Shown: one piece after another, positions 45,798 to 53,373 of the stretch
Layout of the letters: each line of letters begins with the position of its first letter
Position numbering within the stretch: position 1 is the stretch's first letter
Assembly (NCBI RefSeq): GCF_024808255.1
Contig: NZ_JANTYS010000026.1
Location: forward strand, 22,270 to 86,269
Source of the DNA: Mucilaginibacter dorajii
GTDB lineage: Bacteria > Bacteroidota > Bacteroidia > Sphingobacteriales > Sphingobacteriaceae
Length of the DNA stretch: 64,000 bases
Direction of reading: 5' to 3'
Translations under genes and position numbers: made by a program
The notes under the pieces: generated by a model
What the model was told of the DNA's origin: nothing
Databases searched by the model: none
What the model saw: the letters and a program-made list of their open reading frames with translations, nothing else

Positions 45798-46586
45798 CTA
45801 CGCCCTCGCCAGCGCCCTGTCTAAATGCACATATCCGCCATCCACATGAATCAGTTGCCCGGTGGTATGGCTTGACATTGGCGACAGCAGGAAAGCGGTT
45901 GTATTGGCCAGTTCTTCGGCCGTAGTCATGCGGTTACCCAGCGGTATCTTTGATTCTATTTCCTGTAGCCTGGCTTCAGGATCGGGCAGGGTTTTAATCC
46001 AGTTTTCGTAAAGCGGGGTCCAGCATTCGGCCACTACAATGGCGTTTACGCGGATGCCATATTTTAATAATTCCACAGCCCACTCGCGGGTTAAGGCATT
46101 ACGCCCGCCGTTTGATGCCGCATAGCCAGAGGTGTGCCCCTGGCCGGTATCGGCTGTTTTGGAGGTGATATTAAGGATAGCGCCTTTTGATTTTTTCAAT
46201 TCGGGCAGGGCATAATGGGCCATCATGTAGTAATGAACCACATTTTTATGTAATGACGATATAAAACCTTCGTAAGTACCATCTTCCAAACCTACGCCAT
46301 CGTTTACCCCTGCATTGTTTACCAGCCCATCAATACGGCCATATTGCGCAACTACCGCGTTAACAGCTGTTTCGCTTGCTTTGGGATCGGTCAGTTCGGC
46401 AACCACCTGGAATGCTTTACCGCCTGTAGCTTCAATTTCATGAACTACTTTAAGGTTATCTTCGGCACTGCGACCAACTATGACCGGTATAGCACCTTCG
46501 GCAGCCAGCACTTTAACAATTCCTTCGCCGATGCCTTTTGCGCCGCCTGTTACTATAATTACCTTATCTGTAAGCTGTAAATTCAT
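45798..46586 (-). CDS. SDR family oxidoreductase (L-fucose dehydrogenase-like) with Asn in place of the catalytic Lys
   Basis: A 262-residue classical SDR. Cofactor motif TGGAKGIG (13-20), NNAG (90-93) and a C-terminal GQLIHVDGGYVHLD are all present. The catalytic Ser (about 142) and Tyr155 are there, but the YxxxK motif reads YAASN, so the Lys is Asn159 (codon AAC). The gene is the last of the operon GH172-FAH-FucP-SDR, where it would oxidise a sugar or sugar acid in an L-fucose/L-fuconate type pathway. Either this subfamily tolerates Asn or the protein has reduced or changed activity. Confidence 0.85.
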   Translation of the reverse strand: MNLQLTDKVIIVTGGAKGIGEGIVKVLAAEGAIPVIVGRSAEDNLKVVHEIEATGGKAFQVVAELTDPKASETAVNAVVAQYGRIDGLVNNAGVNDGVGLEDGTYEGFISSLHKNVVHYYMMAHYALPELKKSKGAILNITSKTADTGQGHTSGYAASNGGRNALTREWAVELLKYGIRVNAIVVAECWTPLYENWIKTLPDPEARLQEIESKIPLGNRMTTAEELANTTAFLLSPMSSHTTGQLIHVDGGYVHLDRALARA

Positions 46587-46620
46587 GGGTATATGTATAC
46601 GTTATAAAAATATCAAATTA

Positions 46621-47898
46621 TTAGTGCGAAACACTGAGTTTCACCTCTTTTACCTTTAAATTCCTGATGGCAAAATAAAACACGAACAGGAAACACAAAG
46701 CCGGTACCAGGTAAGCTACCTGTATGTTGGTCATATCCGAAAGCTTACCCATGATTGGCGGAAACACTGCGCCACCTACAATAGCCATAATCACCAGCGA
46801 AGAGCCTTCTTTTGTTTTGGCTCCCAAACCACGGATACTTAACGAAAATATGGTTGGGAACATTATCGACATAAAAAACTCAACTGCTATTAGCGCGAAT
46901 ACCGGGAATTTACCATGCAAAAACACCGATAGTACAATAAGCGCCACATTGGTAATGCCATAAATGGCCAAAAGTTTTACCGGGTTGATAAAAGTCATTA
47001 GGAATGTACCTACTGCCCTGCCCACCAAAAAGGCGATCAGTGCTGCTGTTAAATAATAAGCCGCAGATTTTTCATCGAACAAAGCAACACGCTCGGCAAA
47101 ACGGATAAAGAAACTGCCAACGCATGCCTGCGCGCCTACGTAAAAGAACTGTGCAACTACGCCAAACCTCAGGTTTTTTTCGCGTAATAAAACACCTGTA
47201 CGTTCAAAAAATGAAAGACTTTCGTGATGAATAGTACCTTCTCCTTCCTCCACAATTTCGGGCAGGTGGGTTCTCCATAATAATAAGGCTACTATCAAAA
47301 CTCCCACCGCTATGATCACATAAGGGATTTGCACCGATGATGCCTCTTTATTCAAATAATCGTTTAATTGCGCTGCCGACATGGCGCTTTCCTGATTAAC
47401 TGTTAAATTTTTTCCTGATAGGATAAATATCCCACCGATTAAGGGTGCCAGTGCTGCCGCCAAACCATTAAAAGTTTGTGCGAAGTTGATCCGTTGTGTA
47501 GCACCTGCCGGATCGCCGATAACGCTGATGTAAGGGTTGGCAGCGGTTTCCAAAAAGGCAGCTCCCGAAAATATGATGAATAAAGCCCCAAGGAAGAAAG
47601 CGTAATTACGTACAATGGATGCTGGGTAAAACAAAAACGCCCCGAACGAGAACAGGATCAACCCTAAAAGAATACCACCTTTGTAGCCATAACGCTTCAT
47701 GAACTGTGCCGCCGGAATAGGTAATAAAAAATAGGCAATATAAGATGCCGAATCGATGAGTGATGATTGCAGATCACTCAGCTGGCAGGCTTTTTTCAGG
47801 TGCGGGATAAGTATGGGATTAAGGTTTAGCGCGAAACCCCATATAAAGAACAGCGAGGTAATGAGGGCTACAGCAAACAGGTTATTATTTTTTGACAT
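46621..47898 (-). CDS. fucP: Sugar MFS symporter, FucP (L-fucose:H+) type
   Basis: A 425-residue major facilitator protein with 12 helices, of the FHS/FucP branch: ITSLFFIWGFALNLNPILIPHLKKA in TM1, GAAFLETAANPYI in the TM4-TM5 region and FNGLAAALAPLIGG next to it. It would import L-fucose or a related hexose across the inner membrane by proton symport. It sits 34 bp upstream of the SDR gene and 42 bp downstream of the FAH gene in the same operon. The sugar is inferred from the family. Confidence 0.88.
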   Translation of the reverse strand: MSKNNNLFAVALITSLFFIWGFALNLNPILIPHLKKACQLSDLQSSLIDSASYIAYFLLPIPAAQFMKRYGYKGGILLGLILFSFGAFLFYPASIVRNYAFFLGALFIIFSGAAFLETAANPYISVIGDPAGATQRINFAQTFNGLAAALAPLIGGIFILSGKNLTVNQESAMSAAQLNDYLNKEASSVQIPYVIIAVGVLIVALLLWRTHLPEIVEEGEGTIHHESLSFFERTGVLLREKNLRFGVVAQFFYVGAQACVGSFFIRFAERVALFDEKSAAYYLTAALIAFLVGRAVGTFLMTFINPVKLLAIYGITNVALIVLSVFLHGKFPVFALIAVEFFMSIMFPTIFSLSIRGLGAKTKEGSSLVIMAIVGGAVFPPIMGKLSDMTNIQVAYLVPALCFLFVFYFAIRNLKVKEVKLSVSH

Positions 47899-47940
47899 CC
47901 GTTGGTTAGTTATAATTGGTTTATTGGGTTGGTTTATCTT

Positions 47941-48798
47941 TTATTGATGTTTAGGGTTAAAAGCTATCGTGTTCACCATGGTGCCGATGTGGTCTATCGT
48001 CATTTCTACCACGTCTCCTACCTGTAAGGTGAACGTTGGGGGCGGTACAAGGCAGGTGCCCGTCATTAAAAAGCATCCGGTAGGGAAACTTAATTCGGCA
48101 TATAAAAACCCTACCAGTTCGGTAAAAGTGCGTTTTATGCGCGATACCGTGGTGGCATCTTCATAAACCACCTCATTATCCCGCTTAATCACCAGCTTAA
48201 TAGCCGACGCCGCATCTATCGGCACAGCGCTCACAAACAGGCATGGGCCAAGGGCGGCGCTTTTTTCGTAGATCTTAGCCTGCGGCAGATACAGGGCATT
48301 CTCGCCCTCAATACTGCGCGAACTCATATCATTGCCAATGGTGTAGCCCTGAATGTCTCCCCTGGAGTTAATATACAAGGTCAGCTCGGGTTCGGGCACA
48401 TTCCATGCCGAATCCTTGCGGATGTATACCTCACGGCCATGCCCGCTTACCCGGTGCGCTGTCGACTTAAAGAACAGCTCCGGTCGTTCGGCGTCGTAAA
48501 CTTTATCATACAGGCTTGCCGCTCCCGATCCTTCCGACTCCTCCATCCTGGCATCCCGGCTTTTTAAATACGTAACACCGGCAGCCCAAACCTCCTGTGA
48601 GCCTATTGGAGGCAGTACCGGTCCGCTCATAAATTCAGCATATACCTCGTCGCTTAAGGGTATAGCATCTATCGGGATCTGTTGCAGGTAGCCTGCCAGG
48701 TTATCCCGGTTTATCAGTTTATCCCAGTCGTCGTCAATAATATAGGCAGCGTCATGAACTACAAGCAAGCTACCTTTGGCAATTTTATATAGCTTCAT
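47941..48798 (-). CDS. Fumarylacetoacetate hydrolase family protein
   Basis: A 285-residue FAH-superfamily enzyme. The metal-binding block PEPELTLYI and YTIGNDMSSRSIEGENALYLPQAK are clear, as is the late GCFLMTGTCLVPP. Enzymes of this group cleave C-C bonds of 2,4-diketo acids or dehydrate 2-keto-3-deoxy sugar acids. In an operon with a FucP-type symporter and an SDR, a diketo-deoxy-fuconate or -rhamnonate hydrolase role is likely but inferred. Its ATG overlaps the stop of the GH172 gene (TGATG), implying translational coupling. Confidence 0.88.
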   Translation of the reverse strand: MKLYKIAKGSLLVVHDAAYIIDDDWDKLINRDNLAGYLQQIPIDAIPLSDEVYAEFMSGPVLPPIGSQEVWAAGVTYLKSRDARMEESEGSGAASLYDKVYDAERPELFFKSTAHRVSGHGREVYIRKDSAWNVPEPELTLYINSRGDIQGYTIGNDMSSRSIEGENALYLPQAKIYEKSAALGPCLFVSAVPIDAASAIKLVIKRDNEVVYEDATTVSRIKRTFTELVGFLYAELSFPTGCFLMTGTCLVPPPTFTLQVGDVVEMTIDHIGTMVNTIAFNPKHQ

Positions 48799-49970
48799 CA
48801 GTTTACTTCCAGTTCATCGCGTGAGGGTAACTTAGGGAATGGCGTGTGTGGCCCCTGCTGGTACCAAAACACGGTGGAGGCAATATCATCCTGCAAAGGC
48901 ATGTACCGGCCATCATGCCGCCAGCCAAGGGCCTGTATGGTAACCTTCAGGCTTTTTTCAAAGCGGATAGGGTCGGCAATATGCCAGCGGTACAGGCCAA
49001 AGCGCTGGGCCACGTTATAATGTCCATCACCACGAATTACCTGGGCCAGGCCGGTGTAAGGCGTGTTAAACTCGGTGTATTCGGTTTTATCTTCCTCCTT
49101 GCCGGCGGCATCCTTGTGGTGGGTATCAAAATCATACGATCCGCAGAAATAATCCTCGGTACCCGTACCGTTTATGGTAGGGAATTTGGTATCGCCATCC
49201 ATATAAAACTTAATCTCACCCTCGCCCCACCAACCGTTTTTGTTGCTGCCATAGGCCAGGTAAGTACCCACGTACTGGCCCTTGCCCACAATGCTATCAA
49301 CCAAAACATAATCTTTTTTATACGGCAGCGGATTGCTGCGCCTGAACTGGGCATGGAAGTAGCCTGCATCGTCGGGGATCTCGGTCAATGTATAATCAAC
49401 CTGGTAGTACAGCACCATATCGGCATCGTCAATGTTTTCCATAGTGATACGGCATTTTTTGCGGAAAGGCATCGGCCAGTAACAGTTAAAGGCGCTGCCC
49501 GGGTTAACCGCCACCGCCAGGCTCGACAATGGCGAATATTTGCCCCAGCCCATACAAAAGAAATCGCCCACGGGCACTTCAACCGAGGGGGTGGTTTCAT
49601 CATCCCAATAAAAACGTAATATGCTGTAGCGCCAGTTACCGGTAGGCGTCATCCAAATGTGTTGTATGGCACCGCTTTCGTTTATTTCGGCAATGGTGTA
49701 GGTGGTGTGCTTTTTGATCACAACGCTTGGGCTTACCTTCCAGGTTTGGCCCAAATCGCGCGAGGGACCGCTGCCCGTACCCGTGGTAGCCATACCGCCC
49801 TTCCCCTTCTCGCCCGTAAAATTCTCCGGACTTATCGACCTGGTTTTGGCATCGCTCGTCCGGTATAAATTACCCAAACCAACATCCAAACCATTAAACT
49901 TTTTTTGGGCATACGAATGGGCATACGTCAGCAAAACAAACACACAGCTCAACAAAATAGGTTTTTTCAT
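48798..49970 (-). CDS. DUF2961 / GH172 family glycosidase
   Basis: A 390-residue exported protein with a signal peptide from the ATG at 49970 (MKKPILLSCVFVLLTY, ending near SYAQ). DUF2961 is now family GH172, which includes difructose-anhydride and arabinofuranosidase enzymes. Family blocks are GAIQHIWMT, VPVGDFFCMGWG, the acidic NGTGTEDYFCGSYDFD and YRWHIADPIRF. It heads the operon with FAH, FucP and SDR genes and would free a sugar for uptake by FucP. The substrate is not known. Confidence 0.88.
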   Translation of the reverse strand: MKKPILLSCVFVLLTYAHSYAQKKFNGLDVGLGNLYRTSDAKTRSISPENFTGEKGKGGMATTGTGSGPSRDLGQTWKVSPSVVIKKHTTYTIAEINESGAIQHIWMTPTGNWRYSILRFYWDDETTPSVEVPVGDFFCMGWGKYSPLSSLAVAVNPGSAFNCYWPMPFRKKCRITMENIDDADMVLYYQVDYTLTEIPDDAGYFHAQFRRSNPLPYKKDYVLVDSIVGKGQYVGTYLAYGSNKNGWWGEGEIKFYMDGDTKFPTINGTGTEDYFCGSYDFDTHHKDAAGKEEDKTEYTEFNTPYTGLAQVIRGDGHYNVAQRFGLYRWHIADPIRFEKSLKVTIQALGWRHDGRYMPLQDDIASTVFWYQQGPHTPFPKLPSRDELEVN

Positions 49971-50174
49971 GGTCAAAAAATTGAAGCAGGTTTCCTGTTA
50001 GTAAATACCGGTAATGCAAAATTGGTAAATGCACACCCGGTTTATTTGCTGTAACGCTTGCTTCACGCCCAATAAGCCCAAAGCTGGTCACAATCATAAA
50101 GATAATTTTTTTTATAACATCCCGCTTTATTAGCATAAACTTCAAGGATATTGGCAAGGCAAAGTATAATGCAG

Positions 50175-50317
50175 ACGACTCACCCCGACGAGGCTACGCC
50201 CGTCTGCCCCTCTCTCCGACTGCGTCGCATAGAGGGGCTAAAAAAATGTTTTCTCCGCCCTCTTTGCGGCTTGCCGGAGAGAGGGCGGTCCAGCGAAGCG
50301 TAGACCGGGTGAGTCGT
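50175..50317. repeat. 143-nt inverted repeat between GH172 and the Crp gene
   Basis: Outer arms ACGACTCACCC (50175-50185) and GGGTGAGTCGT (50307-50317) enclose two inner hairpins, GCCCCTCT...AGAGGGGC and CCGCCCTCT...GAGAGGGCGG. It forms a three-way stem without coding potential and lies in the 387-bp spacer between divergent genes. Confidence 0.7.
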
Positions 50318-50357
50318 CTTCGCCCTGCGATCTCCATTGCTTATATATAAAAAAGAA

Positions 50358-50945
50358 ATGCGATTTTTACACATGCCCCACACCCTCATACTAAACAACA
50401 TTGCCAAACACATCCATTTAACGCCCGATGAGCAGGCCGTTTTTACTGCCATGCTGCAGCCGCGTACCATTAAGCGCAAGCAGTTTTTGTTAACCGATGG
50501 CGACATCTGCAAGCATTCGGCCTTTGTAACCCAGGGTTGCCTGCGGGGCTATACCGTAGATAAAAACGCCATTGAACACGTATTGAGCTTTGCCCCTGTC
50601 GACTGGTGGATGGCCGATATGTACAGCCTCATTAGCCAAAAGCCCGGCATCCTCAACATCGAGGCGCTGGAAGAAACCCAGGTACTGCTTCTGAGCAAGC
50701 ACAACCAGGAAACGCTGTATAAGCAGGTGCCAAAGTTTGAGCACTTCTTTCGTGTACTCATCGAAAACTCGCTGGTAGCCAGTCAGCAGCGATTGATTGA
50801 CGGGCTAAGCCTTACCGCCGAAGATCGCTACAACAACTTCTGCAAGCGCTACCCAACGCTTATCAACACACTGCCCCACAAACAAATAGCATCGTATATT
50901 GGGGTAACGCCCGAGTTTTTTAGCAGGATGAGAAGCCGGAAGTAG
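50358..50945 (+). CDS. Crp/Fnr family transcriptional regulator
   Basis: A 195-residue regulator: an N-terminal cyclic-nucleotide-binding-like jelly roll (about 10-125; QFLLTDGDICKHSAFVTQG and SLISQKPGILNIEALEETQ) and a C-terminal HTH with HKQIASYIGVTPEFFSRMR. The start at 50358 is taken because the frame before it is an AT-rich TTG extension; an ATG at 50373 is also possible. The cAMP phosphate-binding Arg is not obvious, as in many Bacteroidota members, so the ligand is unknown. It stands before a pirin gene on the same strand. Confidence 0.88.
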   Translation: MRFLHMPHTLILNNIAKHIHLTPDEQAVFTAMLQPRTIKRKQFLLTDGDICKHSAFVTQGCLRGYTVDKNAIEHVLSFAPVDWWMADMYSLISQKPGILNIEALEETQVLLLSKHNQETLYKQVPKFEHFFRVLIENSLVASQQRLIDGLSLTAEDRYNNFCKRYPTLINTLPHKQIASYIGVTPEFFSRMRSRK

Positions 50946-51123
50946 TGGGCAGTTTTCGGTTGGCAGTGGGCAGTAAAGCGTATTCAACCTGTTTGGCATC
51001 TCTTCAGCACGATTAGAGAAATTCGCCGCAATTCGTGAAATTCGTGTTAAATCTTAACCTACATCAACTTCTCCACCCCAAACCTGCCGTACCTTTATAT
51101 CAACAAACAAAAGGAACAACATC

Positions 51124-51840
51124 ATGGCACAAACCATATTACATAAAGCCGAAACCCGTGGCCACGCAAGTCATGGCTGGCTTAACAGCTACCACTCTTT
51201 TAGCTTCGGCAGCTATTACAATCCCGAAAGGATGAACTTTGGCGCTTTGCGCGTTTTGAACGACGACACCGTTGATGCAGGCATGGGCTTTGGCAAACAC
51301 CCGCATGATAATATGGAGATCATCAGCATCCCCTTAGAGGGTAACCTGGAACATGCCGACAGCATGAACAACGTAGCCGTTATCAAAAATGGCGACATCC
51401 AGGCCATGAGCGCCGGCACCGGTATTTACCACAGCGAGTACAACCAGGACGCGCACCAGCGGGTAAAATTCCTGCAAATTTGGCTGTACCCCAACAAACG
51501 CAACGTAACACCACGGTACGACCAGATTACCCTTAACCTGACCGACCGCCACAACAAGCTGCAACAAGTACTTTCGCCCAGTGCCGACGATGCCGGCGTA
51601 ATGATTCACCAGGACGCGTGGTTTAACCTGGGCAAGTTTGATGCCGGCGTAAGCACCGCCTACACCATCCACAAACCCGGCAACGGCGTGTACGTGTTTG
51701 TACTAAGCGGCGAAATACAGGTGAACGACCAAACCCTCCAAACCCGCGACGCCCTTGGCATCTGGGACACCGAAGGCTTTACCATCACCGCCACCACCGA
51801 CGCTGAATTTTTGCTGATGGATGTACCGATGGAGTTTTAA
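51124..51840 (+). CDS. Pirin family bicupin protein
   Basis: A 238-residue pirin. The N-terminal cupin has the metal-site block GFGKHPHDNMEIISI with Glu and the later GTGIYHSEYN; the C-terminal cupin (about 145-235) lacks metal ligands, as usual. The YhhW/pirin group can have quercetin 2,3-dioxygenase activity, and some members act as redox-sensitive cofactors. The gene follows the Crp/Fnr regulator by 178 bp, so that regulator may control it. The physiological substrate is unknown. Confidence 0.92.
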   Translation: MAQTILHKAETRGHASHGWLNSYHSFSFGSYYNPERMNFGALRVLNDDTVDAGMGFGKHPHDNMEIISIPLEGNLEHADSMNNVAVIKNGDIQAMSAGTGIYHSEYNQDAHQRVKFLQIWLYPNKRNVTPRYDQITLNLTDRHNKLQQVLSPSADDAGVMIHQDAWFNLGKFDAGVSTAYTIHKPGNGVYVFVLSGEIQVNDQTLQTRDALGIWDTEGFTITATTDAEFLLMDVPMEF

Positions 51841-51892
51841 TGTGCGGGTGTGCAGATTTCAGATGTGCAGATGAAAAGCTAACAAACCATGT

Positions 51893-52122
51893 CATTGCGA
51901 GTAATAAAATTCGTGGACTTTGAAGGGGGAAATGACGATTAAAAGCGAGGGCGTGTGCGAATCCCCTCTTGAGAGGGGCGGAGGGGTGTGTTATACATGC
52001 GATAGAACGCGGGCTAAACACACCCCTGCCATCACTCATTCCGGCGCACCCCCTCTCAAGAGGGGATTTAAAAAATAATCATCCAAAAATACGTCATGGG
52101 TAGGCACACCTCGCAATGACAT
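51893..52122. repeat. Repeat cluster with an 18-bp-arm hairpin
   Basis: 51893-51938 is the third copy of the ~48-bp repeat. AATCCCCTCTTGAGAGGG (51960-51977) and CCCTCTCAAGAGGGGATT (52051-52068) are perfect inverted arms, with an inner pair GGGGTGTGTT (51983-51992) / AACACACCCC (52017-52026). 52085-52122 is a shortened copy of the GTCAT...CTCGCAATGAC element that has lost its centre. Confidence 0.75.
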
Positions 52123-52141
52123 AATTTAGAGTTAATAAGAT

Positions 52142-52486
52142 ATGAACAACAACGCAAATCAAAAGTCTCACCCTTCAGGGGAGGATTTAGGTGGGGCTCC
52201 CATCCTCGTCATCGGTCGTCATCCCGAAATACTGGCAACAGTAGTACGCCTGATAAACAACAACCCCGATTGGCAAGCCACCGGCTGCCTTACCGACGAG
52301 GAAGCCATTCAACACTTTGATACCCAACCCTGCACCCTGGTACTGCTTGGCGGCGGCATCCCGCCCGAAAGCGAGCAACACCTAAGCGCCTATTTCATGA
52401 GCCGTAACCCACAAATTAAAATTGTGCAACACTACGGCGGCGGCAGTGGGTTGTTAGCAGCCGAAATTTACGAAGCACTAAAGTAG
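52142..52486 (+). CDS. Degenerate response-regulator receiver-like protein
   Basis: A 114-residue protein that I read as a shortened receiver fold: strand APILVIGRHPEI, helix VVRLINNNP, strand WQATGCLTDEEAI, then PCTLVLLGGGIPPESE, where a true receiver has the phosphorylated Asp after the LVLL strand, here Gly. A late strand IKIVQHYGGG corresponds to the usual Lys region. The first ~18 residues are low in structure, so the start could be later. It is not next to a histidine kinase. If expressed, it would be a phosphorylation-independent binding domain. Confidence 0.5.
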   Translation: MNNNANQKSHPSGEDLGGAPILVIGRHPEILATVVRLINNNPDWQATGCLTDEEAIQHFDTQPCTLVLLGGGIPPESEQHLSAYFMSRNPQIKIVQHYGGGSGLLAAEIYEALK

Positions 52487-53210
52487 GTATTGGGTTGATG
52501 GGGCATGGCAGATAGCTACTATGCATTACCTTGTTACTGTTCCACCGGAACGCATGGAACACTGTGGAACGCTTTGGAACGCGTTTCCATTAGTAATCAA
52601 CAAGTTAGGCTTTTTAAAAAAAGGCGAGTCCTGGAACACCTTAACACTTCACTATCAGCTACTTAAAGCTATTTTTGCGTTTTTAAGCCCAAAAACGACC
52701 CGAAAACAGGTGCTTTTACCAATGTTTTGGGCTACCGGATTTCCAGGTTTTACAACACTCCCGCAGGGGGAAAAAGGCCGTTGATGGCTAAATTCTATGA
52801 AACCCGAGGTGCTGCCAAAGCGCGATTTTCTTTGCCCGGTAGAACAGCGCAGGCGGTTAATTAACAGGCAGGTTTGTGTAAACTTCAGCAATAAACCAAT
52901 AAAGCAACGAACGAATAAACTAAAGTACTAAAGCAATTTTCTGCTATTTAAAAAAAGCCCCTCAACATCCGTGCTGCTAACCAAAAGCCCGGCTTCAATA
53001 GCCGCATCCGCTTGCTCAAGCCCGGTGTGATATTGGCCAATCAATAAGATAAACCGATTTAGCACATCCAGGAAAATCGCCCCCGATTTTCTACCCGAAT
53101 TGTCAATACCTCCAATCAGTTCCGCTAATCCCCGAACAACCAGGAAACCAACCTACTTACTCCCACCTGCAAAGCTTTTTTACTTTTGAATTTTTACTTT
53201 TGAATTAAAA
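52487..53210. other. Gene-poor region with phased GGAAC motifs
   Basis: No gene is supported. GTTCCACCGGAAC (52539-52551) is a palindrome followed by GGAAC at 52556, 52566 and 52576, giving spacings of 9-10 bp. The open frame at 52521-52784 starts in these repeats and resembles no family I know. Confidence 0.45.
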
Positions 53211-53298
53211 GGGCATTCCCTGCGGGCCGTGCTGTACGTTCATACGCGCACAAGGCATTAGGCGCGGGGCCGGTATCCACTTCCATCACTAACGCGGG
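53211..53298 (-). repeat. Island-flanking repeat, left copy
   Basis: Reading the minus strand, GTGGATACCGGCC (53280-53268) and GGCCCGCAGGGAA (53228-53216) match the right copy at 60888-60977 almost exactly, at nearly the same distance (65 against 66 nt), while the middle differs. GCGTTAG precedes the first block in both. The two copies are inverted relative to each other and bracket the restriction operon. 53321-53365 is half of another palindromic element. Confidence 0.75.
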
Positions 53299-53373
53299 GA
53301 TTGTGGATGCAAAAGCTATATCATTGGGAGGTATGAAGCAATCCCGAACTTTACAAAGTGAGAAAGTTCCGTA

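Noticed and set aside
52521..52784. 87-residue open frame on the plus strand
   Set aside because: It begins in phased GGAAC repeats, has no recognisable family or start signals, and lies in a gene-poor region.
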